From Isotricha intestinalis (lineage: Eukaryota > Ciliophora > Litostomatea > Vestibuliferida > Isotrichidae), in the NCBI GenBank assembly GCA_023807065.1, contig JAJJLU010000464.1, positions 1 through 40,117 of the forward strand: 40,117 bases of DNA, in the 5' to 3' direction. Positions 18,828-28,623 of the stretch are shown in pieces (positions within the stretch are counted from its first letter, which is position 1; every line of letters begins with the position of its first letter). The position numbers and the translations under genes are program-made. A model generated the notes under the pieces. The model saw only the letters and a list, made by a program, of their open reading frames with translations. It ran no database searches and was not told the DNA's origin.

Positions 18828-20150
18828 ATGTCAGAAAATAATCATATAATTCAAATACTAATAGAAAACTTTAATAAAAACACATTAGAATTGTTTTTAG
18901 ACAAAAAGCCTGACAATTTTTTTTTGGAAAAAAACGAAGAAGGAAAGACAATATTATATACAATAGTAAACCTCGATTTAGATTACATTTTTACCAAAAT
19001 ATTTAATTATTTAGAAAATCGTTATTCTCACAATTTATTATTTCTTTCTGAAATAATAAATCAACCAGACAATAATTTAAATAAATTAATTCACATAATA
19101 TCATATAAAGGGAATTTATCATTATTTAAATTAATAGAAAAATATGAAAATGATATAGAATCTCAAAATAAAGAAGGATATAATATTCTTCATTTTGCTT
19201 CAAAGGGAAATTCTTTAGAAATATTAATGTATATAAAAGAAAAATATAATATTAATATTCTTTCTAAAACTTTAAATGGTGAAACTCCACTTCATTTAGC
19301 TTGTTCATGTGGTTCAATCAATTGTGTAAATTTTCTTTTAATGTTAATGGATGATATTAATGTTATTAATAATTTTAATGAATCTCCTTTATTTTATGCT
19401 TTACAATCTGGGAGAATTCCTATTATTAAAAAATTAATTAGAAAAGGAATTAATGTTAATTTAAGAGATTGTCATGGAAAAAGTTTTATTGATATTATCC
19501 AAAATGATAATAAATATAATTACATTTCAAAAGCTTTGAATATTTATTCAAGAGATTCTAAAGGAAATTTTATTTTTAATGTTTTTGATGGAACTAATTA
19601 TTTTTTTTCTTATTTTCTTTTCTTGGAAATTTTATCTTTATTAATTAATAAATATTATATTTTATTACAAGTAATTTCATATATTATTTTTCTTATATTA
19701 TTTTTCTCTTTAAAAACTTCAAATCCAGGAATTATTTATTCTAATATTTATAAATTTTCTTGGTTAGAAATTATAAATAAAGGTTATTTCATAAATATAA
19801 TTTGTCCTTATTGTAAAATTCAAACTAATTATTACAATAAACATTGTTTTATTTGTGGTTATTGTATTAATGGATTTGATCATCATTGTTCTTGGATTGG
19901 AAAATGTATTGGAAATGGAAATAAAAGTTTATTTATTTATTTTCTTCTTTTTATTATTTTTCGTTCTGGAATTTTATATTTTATTGGATTTAAATCTTAC
20001 AATCAAATTTATTTATTTAAGTACATTTTAATTAATAATTTTATTTCTGTTGTTTTAATGTCTCTTTGTTTAATTAATGTTGTTTTTGCTTTTTATCTTC
20101 TAGGAAATACAAAAATTTTTAATTTGATTTATAATGAAATTTTAAGTTGA
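18828..20150 (+). CDS. Ankyrin-repeat DHHC palmitoyltransferase (HIP14-like)
   Basis: A 440-residue protein. Residues 80-225 hold ankyrin repeats (GYNILHFASKGNSLEILMYI, GETPLHLACSCGSINCVNFL, ESPLFYALQSGRIPIIKKLI). Membrane segments are at about 255-275 and 277-297, then the cysteine-rich domain (326-360) with CPYC, HCFICGYC and the catalytic D351-H352-H353-C354, then segments at about 366-388 and 400-426. The enzyme S-acylates cytosolic Cys of target proteins; HIP14-type ankyrin repeats recruit substrates. After TM2, NPG takes the place of the usual DPG. The TTxE motif after TM4 is at best degenerate (IYNE), and the C-terminus is short. Family members with this domain order are usually longer (about 600 residues). 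It should act on Golgi or endosomal membranes. Gene ends in TGA. Confidence 0.88.
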   Translation: MSENNHIIQILIENFNKNTLELFLDKKPDNFFLEKNEEGKTILYTIVNLDLDYIFTKIFNYLENRYSHNLLFLSEIINQPDNNLNKLIHIISYKGNLSLFKLIEKYENDIESQNKEGYNILHFASKGNSLEILMYIKEKYNINILSKTLNGETPLHLACSCGSINCVNFLLMLMDDINVINNFNESPLFYALQSGRIPIIKKLIRKGINVNLRDCHGKSFIDIIQNDNKYNYISKALNIYSRDSKGNFIFNVFDGTNYFFSYFLFLEILSLLINKYYILLQVISYIIFLILFFSLKTSNPGIIYSNIYKFSWLEIINKGYFINIICPYCKIQTNYYNKHCFICGYCINGFDHHCSWIGKCIGNGNKSLFIYFLLFIIFRSGILYFIGFKSYNQIYLFKYILINNFISVVLMSLCLINVVFAFYLLGNTKIFNLIYNEILS

Positions 20151-20370
20151 AAGACATATATTTTATTTAAATGAAGAATTGATATTAATAAATATAGTTA
20201 TTTAAAGAATTATTAAAGATTTGAAAATAAATTTTTTTGTTTTTTTTTTGGAAAGAAAATATTTTTTTGTTATTATAAAAAAGGAAATAAAAATAATTAT
20301 TAAAGTATTCATTTAAATTCAAATAACTTGATAAATTAATAGAAAAAATAAATATATAATTTATTTATAA

Positions 20371-20742
20371 ATGGAAAAACATCAATTTAGAAAATTTAGT
20401 TCAATTGAAGAAATAATTATCGATGGAACAACAGGAAAAAATAGGAAAAATTCAATTGAAATAAAAACTTTTAAAAACCGAATTTACCAATCTATAATTA
20501 ATTTAATAATATATATATTAATGATAATAGGATTTGTTTGTGTAATATTTATAATAAGTCAATATATTGATTTAAAAAATAAATTAAAAAATATTTATGA
20601 AGAATATATTGAAATGAATGAAAGAATTGATGAATTAAAAACTGAAAAACAACTTTTAAATATAATGTTAAGTGAAGAAATTAGAATTCAAAAAAAATTA
20701 TATAAAGAATTGGAAAAAATTCAAGAAACTTTAAAAAAATAA
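20371..20742 (+). CDS. Small single-pass membrane protein with coiled coil
   Basis: A 123-residue protein. Residues 1-40 are polar and include a basic stretch (FRKFSSIEEI, GKNRKNSIEIK). Residues 42-63 are one hydrophobic helix (IINLIIYILMIIGFVCVIFI). Residues 66-122 are a charged heptad-like coiled coil. No signal peptide cleavage site is obvious. By the positive-inside rule the basic N-terminus would be cytosolic and the coiled coil on the other side, or the reverse if it is a tail-less SNARE-like tether. It has no zero-layer Q or R and no palmitoylation motif, so SNARE is not supported. Gene stands between the DHHC gene and TOR on the same strand, 115 bp before TOR. Function unknown. Confidence 0.65.
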   Translation: MEKHQFRKFSSIEEIIIDGTTGKNRKNSIEIKTFKNRIYQSIINLIIYILMIIGFVCVIFIISQYIDLKNKLKNIYEEYIEMNERIDELKTEKQLLNIMLSEEIRIQKKLYKELEKIQETLKK

Positions 20743-20857
20743 AAATAAAACAAAAAAATTAATTAATTAATTCTAATATTAAATAACATAAAAATAAAAT
20801 CTAATATATTTGTAATATAAATTTGAACAAAAAAAATAAAATTAAAAATAATAAAAT

Positions 20858-23800
20858 ATGAATTATTCTCAAGTAAAAAATATTGAAAATCAAAATATTT
20901 CTCAAAATTCGAAAGAATTAAATGAAATATTTTCGCAAATTCAAATAGAATCAAAAAAAAATCCTCCATATCACAGTGTAAAATTATTATGTATATATTT
21001 AAATAAAAATAGAAATAATAGTGATGAAATAATAAAAAGAATTTCTTTATTTTTAAATAATAATGATAGTTTAAATGATTTAATAATGTTAAATATAATA
21101 AATTCAATTCAAAATATTTTAACTGAAAATAGTCAAGTAATAACTTTTTTAAATATGATGTTACCAATATTAATTCATTCAATCAATTATGGAAATAGAG
21201 AAATAAAATTAATAGATAATATTTTAGAAACAATAGGAAATTTAATTAAAATAGGAGAAATTTATACTAGGCAAATCATAGAAAATAATATTGATTCTTT
21301 ATTTGATAAATTTTCAAATGAAAAAAATTTTAAAGATAATAGAATTAAATATTCAAATATAAATTTATTTACTATAATAATTAAAAATTCTCCTTTAATA
21401 GCATATAATAAAATAATAGATAAAAACAATATAGAAATAGTTTTAAAAATAATAGAATTTTATCAAGATAAACAAATAGAAATAAGAAATTCAATTGGGA
21501 AATTAATAGAAAGTTTTTCAGTTATGTTTTATAATAGAGGTGAATCAGCAAAAAAAAATTTTAACGAATTAATTTATGGAAGAATATTTAATTCATATAA
21601 AAATCATTTAGAAGAAAATTATGATATTCCTTATAATTCTAATATTACTTGTGGTTTTATAACTGTTATTAAATCTTTTAAAGGGATTTTTTTCAAAAAC
21701 GAAGATAAATATAAAAAATTATGTGATATTCTGATGAAATGTACTTTAACTAAATCTACCACTATAAAAATTGATTTTTTACAAATTTTACCCTTTTTAA
21801 TTGAAATAAATGTCAATTTTTTTGTAAAAGAATATTCAACTAATTTATTTAATTTTATTAAATCACTTTTAAATCCAAAAGATAATATTTTAAGGAATTC
21901 TCTTTTAGAATGTATAGGAAAAATAGTTTTAATATTACCTGATGATGAAATAATACCTCATTTAAATTTTATAATAAAATATATTAAGTCAATTCTTTTT
22001 GAGAAAAAAATTTATGATGGAGAAGTTTTTCAATGTTTATCTGATTTTTTACAAAGTCAAGGAGGAATTTATAAAGAAATAATATTAAAAAATTTTGATA
22101 TATATTTAATTTTACCTAATATGTTTATTACTGGAATTACAAATGGTCATTTAAATTATATTTTAGAATTATTATCTACTTATCATATTGTTTCTACTCA
22201 ACAAACTTCTATTTTAATTGTTGTGTTAAATGTTATTAGTATATTAATTTGTAAAGAAGATTTTGAATTAGTTAATTTTAATAAAAATAAAATTTCTAAT
22301 ATAATATATGAAAATTTACCTAAATTAATAGATGACACTAAAAAAACTATTAAAAGTTATTTAAATAAATATAAAGATTCTAACGAAGAAATTATTAATT
22401 CTATTTTATCTGCTTTAACTTTATTATCTAAAATTACTAATAGACTTTTTATTGAAGATATATTTATTTTTTATCATCAAAAAATATTAAAATATTTAAC
22501 TTATTCTATTTCCAACATTAAACAAAAAACAATTGAATTGTCTTTAGCTCCTTTTATGAAAATTTATCCAAATAATAAAAATTTAAGTTTATATATTTTA
22601 AATAATGTTTTAGATGCTTTCCTTAATTTAATTATTAATGAACCTGATGTTGAAATAAAATATTTTTGCTTAAATATTTTATGTGATAATAAAACTTTTT
22701 ATCCTATTTTTAATCAAAATAAAAATATTTATTTATTAAAAATTATTTCTTTCTTATCAATTGAAGATAATAAAATAAGAGAATTATCTTCGAAATTAAT
22801 TGGAAATATATGTAAATATTTAAACGAAAATAATTATTTTTTTGTTTCAATTAGAAAAGTAATTTTAACTATATTAGATTCATTTCAACATTCAACAGAT
22901 ATAATAAAAAAAGAAGATTTAGTTTTATTATTATATAACTTAACTATATATACAAAAGAATGCTTTAATAAAGAAATAATATATATAATAATAAAACATA
23001 TAATATATCTTTTAAAAGAAAATTCATTGAATCCTGTCATTAATTCAAATTCATTAAAAATTTTTTGTGAATTAATAAAAGAAGATTATCATAATACATA
23101 TTTTAAAAATGAAAAATTAATAATTAATGATGAATATTATGATTTAATATTAAAAGTATGTATAAAAAATATACAAGAAGGAATTAATACATATGGAATT
23201 CATGTATCATTAAAAACATTATTATATATAATAAAAGTAAAAAAAATGAATATTTACAATAATATATCATTAGTCAATTTATTATTTCAAATATTAACAA
23301 AAGATTTAAATGAAAAAAACTTAAAAGATATATTAAATATATTTAATTATTGTGGTTCAATATCACCAGAAGAATTAAAGAAAATAAATTTTAATAATTC
23401 AAAAATAAATATAAATAAAAAAATAAATGCTCAAGATTTAATTAATAATAATTCGAATTTAGATGAATCAACTTGTCAAGCTGTAGTTTGTTTAATGAAT
23501 ATATTAAAAGATAATATTCAAATAGAATTAAGTACTCAAATTATATCTTGTTTAGGTTCATTAATTAAAAGTTTACAACCTTTTGAAAGTGATTTAATTA
23601 ATATTATTCTTCCTACTATGATTGAAATTATTCCTGATTTTGAAATTTCTTATGTTAAAAATATGTTTGAAAATATGATTTTAATTTTAGAAAAATTTCC
23701 TAATAATTTTAAGCTTTTTTTAAAAAGTTTTATTCAGTTAATTAAAAAATACATTTTCGAAGATAATTATAATGATATTATTTTTCATATTTTATCTCAA

Positions 23801-26800
23801 ATTTTTGAAAAATTTGAAAATGAAATGAAGAATTATTATTATATCTTAATTCCTATTTTTTTAAAATTAATAAGAGAAAATTCTAAAGAAATTAAAAATA
23901 TAATTTATTGTTTTATTTTAATGACTAATAATGATAGTATATCATCTTATTTAGATATAATATTTGATGAAATATTTTTTTTATACAAAAAAACAAAAGA
24001 TAATGAAATAATTAATCAAATATTAAATTTTATTTTAAAAGTAATAAATAAAGGAAATTCATTAATTTATTTCCCAATTATAATACAAAATATGATAGAA
24101 AAAATCAAAATAGATAATTTAGATTCTAAATTAATATTCAAAAACTTTGAAATTTTCGATAAAATGAATTCAATAAATAGAAATCATTTTATAGGATATT
24201 TACCTCAAATTATAAAAATATTAAAAGAAAAAAATATAATAACTCAATATTATCAAAAAATAAAATTAATATTAGAAAACATAAATTATAATTTAATATC
24301 AAAAACTGATTTAAAAATAAAGTTAAAATCTCAATTATGTTCATTAAATATATTATCAGAAAATAATTCTCAAATAGAAAATAAAACAAAACTTGAAAAT
24401 AATATAATAAAAAATAGAAAGACTCAAACAGATAAAGATTTAATAATAAAAAAATTTAAAACTACAAATAGAAAAGTAGAAGATGATTGGAAAGAATGGT
24501 TTAAATCGACATCAAAAATATTATTTGAACAATCACCTTCATATTCATTATTTTATTGTCATATGATAGCAGATTATTATTTCCCTTTAATTAATGAATT
24601 ATATAATTATGGTTTTATTTCAGTTTGGAATATTTTATTAGACAGTCACAAAAAACAAATTGTAAAAGAATTAAATGTTGTTTTAGAACATAGTCAAACT
24701 CCTAATAATATATTACTTATTATTTTAAATTTGGCTGAATTTATGGAAAGAAAAAAAGGAAATTTTGATTTTATGGATTTTTCAAAATTAGGAAATATTG
24801 CTTTAAAATGTAAAGCTTATGCTAAAGCTATTTATTATAAAGAAAATGATTTTATTAATAAAAATGATTATGATATTTTTGAACAATTAATTGAATTATA
24901 TTATAAAGTTAAATTACCTGAAAGTGCTATTGGATTACTTAATTTATTTAAGAAACAAAATAAAAATTCTATTTATAAAAATGAATATATTTGGTATATT
25001 AAATTACATCAATATAAAGAAGGTTTAGATTGTATTGAAGAAATATTAAAAAATGAAAATCTTATTAATGAAGACAAAAAAGATACTATTATTAAAGATA
25101 AAATTATTTGTTTAGAGGGATTATGTGATTGGGAAGAATTATTAAAAATTAGTAATAATTGTGATTCTATTAAAGATGATATTGATATGAATTTTATTAT
25201 GGCAAAAGCAAGTTTAAATTTATCTAATTGGGATGATTTACAAAAATATAATAAAAATATAGAAAATTATATTAATAGAATTTCTAGCATTGGTTCAAAT
25301 AATACTAATTCAAAAGATTTTTCTATTTATTTAGATAATAATAAAAATATTAATGATGATAAATTATTTGATTATAATTTATTTAATATCATAATTTCAA
25401 TTAATCAAAAAGATTATAAAAATGCGAATGAATATATTCAAATAGCAAAAGAAAATATTTATTCTAAAATTAAATCTTTATTATTAGAATCTTATGCAAG
25501 AGGATATGAATTAATGATAAAAGATCAAATGCTTTATCAATTAAAAGAAATAATAAAATATGAAAAAGATTATTTAAATGATATTGAATATAAAAAGAAT
25601 ATGATTAATCAATGGGATAAAAGATTAAATATTATTTCTAAAGATCCTTTTATTTTTGAAAGAATATTATCTATTAGATCTTTAGTTTTAAATATGAATG
25701 AAGATTATATTAATTATTTAAGGTTAGCAAAAATTTGGAGAAAAAATAATCAATTTGAACAAAGCAAAAAAGTTTTAGAAAGAATAAAATATAAATTATT
25801 AAATTTAGAAAATAATAACATTGAAATTTCAAAAGATATAAAAATTTCTATTGAATTAAGTATAAATAAATGTTTGTTTGAAGATGGAAAAATAGAAGAA
25901 TCAATCTCAAATTCAAAAAAAATAATTGAATTAATAGAAGACGAAAAAAATAATTGTCAAATATCAAATATATTAAAAAGTAAAGTTTATGGTCTTTATG
26001 GAATGTATTGTTTTAAATCTTTAAATTTAGAAGAAAAAAAAGATAATAAAAATATAATAGAAAATATCTCAAATTATTTATCTATTTCTACAAAATATAA
26101 TGAAAAAAATTATAAATCTTGGCATAATTTTGCAATGTTAAATAATTCTTATTATGAATATTTATTAGAAAATAATTTAGAAATGAATTTAAATTATGCG
26201 AAAAATGCAATTCAAGGTTTTACAAACTCAATTATTATAGGAGAAAAAAATAAAAATAAATTTCAAGATATTTTAAGATTAATAGATTTATTTTTTAAAT
26301 GTGGTTCATCAACAAAAGAAATAAAAACTTTAATAAATGAATCTTTTAATAATATTAATATTGATTGTTTTTTAGATGTTATTCCTCAATTAATATGTAG
26401 AATAGATATAGGAGAAAAAGATAAAGATTTATTTGAAATATTAAAAAATTTATTAATAAAAATAGGAAAATATCATTTAAAATTATTAGGTTATCATTTA
26501 ATAGTAATGAATAATTATAAAAGTAAAAAAAGAAAAGAAGCTTCTGGAATATTATTAAATATATTATCAAACTTAAATAAAGAAAATGAAGAATTAATTA
26601 AACAGTGGATTTTATTTATTAATGAATTAAATAGATGTGCAGTTTTACTCCATGAAGAATGGCATGAAGCAATTGAAGAATGTGCAAAATATATTTATGA
26701 AAAAAAAGATATAAATAAATTAATTAGTGTTTTTTTACCCTTACATCAAAAATTAAAAAAAAAACCTGAAACTTTATATGAAATTCACTTTTATCAATTA

Positions 26801-28450
26801 TATAAAACTTATTTAAATGAAGCTGAAGAAAATATAAAAAATTATTTAGAAACAAAGGAAATAATATATATAAAACAATCATGGGAAATATATCATACAA
26901 TATATAGAAAAATAAAAGAAAATTTTCAAACATTTCAATCATTATATTTAAAAACAATATCTCCAAAATTATATAATTTCAAAGAAAGTAAAATAACAAT
27001 TCCATCGATAAACAAAAATTCAAATATATTTATTTCTCATATAAATCCTAATTTAGAAGTATTAAAAACAAAGCAACATCCAAGAAAAATTTTAATGTAT
27101 GGAACAGATGAAAAAGAATATATTTTTTTATTAAAAGGTCATGAAGATTTAAGACAAGATGAAAGAGCAATGCAATTATTTAATTTAGTTAATTCTCTTT
27201 TATCAATTTATAGAAATACAAATAATAAAAATTTATATATTAATACATATTCAGTTTTACCTTTATCTTATAATACTGGAATCATTGGTTGGGTTTCAAA
27301 TTGTGATACTTTACATCAATTAATCAAAGAACAAAGATCAAAAAATAATATTTTACCAACAATTGAATATAGAACAATTTTTTATTATAATCATAATTTT
27401 GAATCCTCGTCTTTTTTAAAGAAAATAGAAATTTTTGAAGAATCTTTAAAAACAACACAAGGAAATGAAATAAATAAAATTTTATGGATTAAAAGTTTAA
27501 ATTGTGAAAAATGGTTAGAGAGAAGAATAAATTTCTCAAGGTCATTAGCATTAATGAGTATAGTTGGATATATTTTAGGATTAGGAGATAGACATCCAAA
27601 TAATTTAATGATGGAAAAAAATAGTGGAAATATTATTCATATTGATTTTGGAGATTGTTTTGAAGTTGCAATGAAAAGAGATAAATTCCCTGAAAAAGTT
27701 CCTTTTAGATTAACTAGAATGTTAATTAAAGCTCTTGAAGTCTCTGGTATTGAAGGTAATTTTAGAATTACCTGTGAAAATGTTATGAGAGTTTTAAGGA
27801 TTAATAAAAATTCACTCTTAGCTATTTTAGCTTCTTTTATTCATGACCCTCTTGTTAGTTTTAGATTGATGATTCCTATGCTTATGAAAAGAAATAAAAA
27901 TTCACAGGATAAAAAAATCTTCAATGAGAATGAAAAGGTTAAACATAAAAAAGAAAGAATAAAAAGCGGAAAAAGTAAATTTATTATTAACAATAATAAT
28001 AATAATGTTAATGATAATAATAATAATCTTATAAATAATAATGATAATCTTATAAATAATAATAATAATGCAATTAATAATATTAATCAAAAAAAGAAAA
28101 ATAGTGATAATATTGATAATAATATTAAAAATGATAATTATGGTTTAAATAATGATTTAAGTGGAAATATTATTGTAATAGAAGAAGATGAAAATTATGA
28201 AAAAAATAAGATGGAAAATGATGAAAGACAAATATTAATGTTATTAGAAGAAAGAGATGAAATAGAAAGTGAAGAATTAAATAAAATAGCAAAAATAGTT
28301 TTAGATAGAATTAAAGATAAATTATCAGGAAAAGATTTTAATAAAAATATAATATATGATACAAAAATGCAAGTTCAAAAATTAATTTCTCAAGCAACTT
28401 CACATGAAAATTTAGCACAAAGTTATTTAGGTTGGTGTCCTTTTTGGTGA
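20858..28450 (+). CDS. TOR: Target of rapamycin (TOR) Ser/Thr kinase, PIKK family
   Basis: A 2530-residue protein, the normal length for TOR (about 2400-2550). Order: N-terminal HEAT-type alpha-solenoid (to about 1200), FAT (about 1230-1900), FRB (about 1930-2020; HEEWHEAIEECAKYIY and QSWEIYHTIYRKI), kinase domain (about 2075-2345) and FATC (2499-2530, ending ISQATSHENLAQSYLGWCPFW). Kinase signatures: LLKGHEDLRQDERAMQLF (K2093), GLGDRHPNNLMM (catalytic-loop D2244) and HIDFGDCFEVA (D2263), spaced as in human mTOR. TOR couples nutrients to ribosome synthesis and suppresses autophagy, in TORC1/TORC2 with Lst8. An Asn-rich insert of about 90 residues separates kinase and FATC. Several rapamycin-contact residues differ (see findings). 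No introns are present over 7.6 kb. The start follows an A-rich leader. It ends TGA. Confidence 0.95.
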   Translation: MNYSQVKNIENQNISQNSKELNEIFSQIQIESKKNPPYHSVKLLCIYLNKNRNNSDEIIKRISLFLNNNDSLNDLIMLNIINSIQNILTENSQVITFLNMMLPILIHSINYGNREIKLIDNILETIGNLIKIGEIYTRQIIENNIDSLFDKFSNEKNFKDNRIKYSNINLFTIIIKNSPLIAYNKIIDKNNIEIVLKIIEFYQDKQIEIRNSIGKLIESFSVMFYNRGESAKKNFNELIYGRIFNSYKNHLEENYDIPYNSNITCGFITVIKSFKGIFFKNEDKYKKLCDILMKCTLTKSTTIKIDFLQILPFLIEINVNFFVKEYSTNLFNFIKSLLNPKDNILRNSLLECIGKIVLILPDDEIIPHLNFIIKYIKSILFEKKIYDGEVFQCLSDFLQSQGGIYKEIILKNFDIYLILPNMFITGITNGHLNYILELLSTYHIVSTQQTSILIVVLNVISILICKEDFELVNFNKNKISNIIYENLPKLIDDTKKTIKSYLNKYKDSNEEIINSILSALTLLSKITNRLFIEDIFIFYHQKILKYLTYSISNIKQKTIELSLAPFMKIYPNNKNLSLYILNNVLDAFLNLIINEPDVEIKYFCLNILCDNKTFYPIFNQNKNIYLLKIISFLSIEDNKIRELSSKLIGNICKYLNENNYFFVSIRKVILTILDSFQHSTDIIKKEDLVLLLYNLTIYTKECFNKEIIYIIIKHIIYLLKENSLNPVINSNSLKIFCELIKEDYHNTYFKNEKLIINDEYYDLILKVCIKNIQEGINTYGIHVSLKTLLYIIKVKKMNIYNNISLVNLLFQILTKDLNEKNLKDILNIFNYCGSISPEELKKINFNNSKININKKINAQDLINNNSNLDESTCQAVVCLMNILKDNIQIELSTQIISCLGSLIKSLQPFESDLINIILPTMIEIIPDFEISYVKNMFENMILILEKFPNNFKLFLKSFIQLIKKYIFEDNYNDIIFHILSQIFEKFENEMKNYYYILIPIFLKLIRENSKEIKNIIYCFILMTNNDSISSYLDIIFDEIFFLYKKTKDNEIINQILNFILKVINKGNSLIYFPIIIQNMIEKIKIDNLDSKLIFKNFEIFDKMNSINRNHFIGYLPQIIKILKEKNIITQYYQKIKLILENINYNLISKTDLKIKLKSQLCSLNILSENNSQIENKTKLENNIIKNRKTQTDKDLIIKKFKTTNRKVEDDWKEWFKSTSKILFEQSPSYSLFYCHMIADYYFPLINELYNYGFISVWNILLDSHKKQIVKELNVVLEHSQTPNNILLIILNLAEFMERKKGNFDFMDFSKLGNIALKCKAYAKAIYYKENDFINKNDYDIFEQLIELYYKVKLPESAIGLLNLFKKQNKNSIYKNEYIWYIKLHQYKEGLDCIEEILKNENLINEDKKDTIIKDKIICLEGLCDWEELLKISNNCDSIKDDIDMNFIMAKASLNLSNWDDLQKYNKNIENYINRISSIGSNNTNSKDFSIYLDNNKNINDDKLFDYNLFNIIISINQKDYKNANEYIQIAKENIYSKIKSLLLESYARGYELMIKDQMLYQLKEIIKYEKDYLNDIEYKKNMINQWDKRLNIISKDPFIFERILSIRSLVLNMNEDYINYLRLAKIWRKNNQFEQSKKVLERIKYKLLNLENNNIEISKDIKISIELSINKCLFEDGKIEESISNSKKIIELIEDEKNNCQISNILKSKVYGLYGMYCFKSLNLEEKKDNKNIIENISNYLSISTKYNEKNYKSWHNFAMLNNSYYEYLLENNLEMNLNYAKNAIQGFTNSIIIGEKNKNKFQDILRLIDLFFKCGSSTKEIKTLINESFNNINIDCFLDVIPQLICRIDIGEKDKDLFEILKNLLIKIGKYHLKLLGYHLIVMNNYKSKKRKEASGILLNILSNLNKENEELIKQWILFINELNRCAVLLHEEWHEAIEECAKYIYEKKDINKLISVFLPLHQKLKKKPETLYEIHFYQLYKTYLNEAEENIKNYLETKEIIYIKQSWEIYHTIYRKIKENFQTFQSLYLKTISPKLYNFKESKITIPSINKNSNIFISHINPNLEVLKTKQHPRKILMYGTDEKEYIFLLKGHEDLRQDERAMQLFNLVNSLLSIYRNTNNKNLYINTYSVLPLSYNTGIIGWVSNCDTLHQLIKEQRSKNNILPTIEYRTIFYYNHNFESSSFLKKIEIFEESLKTTQGNEINKILWIKSLNCEKWLERRINFSRSLALMSIVGYILGLGDRHPNNLMMEKNSGNIIHIDFGDCFEVAMKRDKFPEKVPFRLTRMLIKALEVSGIEGNFRITCENVMRVLRINKNSLLAILASFIHDPLVSFRLMIPMLMKRNKNSQDKKIFNENEKVKHKKERIKSGKSKFIINNNNNNVNDNNNNLINNNDNLINNNNNAINNINQKKKNSDNIDNNIKNDNYGLNNDLSGNIIVIEEDENYEKNKMENDERQILMLLEERDEIESEELNKIAKIVLDRIKDKLSGKDFNKNIIYDTKMQVQKLISQATSHENLAQSYLGWCPFW
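27985..28140 (+). repeat. AAT-rich trinucleotide tract in TOR (Asn-rich insert)
   Basis: Runs of AAT with occasional GAT, GTT and CTT encode NNNNNNVNDNNNN and similar sequence between the kinase domain and FATC. Direct sub-repeats of ATAAATAATAATGATAATCT-type length are visible. It is probably a length-polymorphic, disordered loop in the negative-regulatory region where mTOR carries its regulatory phosphorylation sites. Confidence 0.75.
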
Positions 28451-28623
28451 CTTTTATTTAATAATAAAAAGAAATATTTAAATTCAATTTTTTTAAAATA
28501 AATAATATTATTTTTATAATATCGATGATTCATATTATAAATATATATTTCTTTATCTTTAAATAATATTATTATCTAAAATACAAAAGAAATAATAAAT
28601 AAATTATTATTTTAATAATTTTT

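Noticed and set aside
20371..20742. SNARE protein
   Set aside because: The helix-plus-coiled-coil layout is reversed (membrane helix before the coiled coil) and there is no zero-layer Q or R.
20763..21182. Minus-strand Phe/Leu/Tyr-rich ORF overlapping the TOR start
   Set aside because: It lies in the antisense of a well-supported gene and has the composition of translated poly-A/T.
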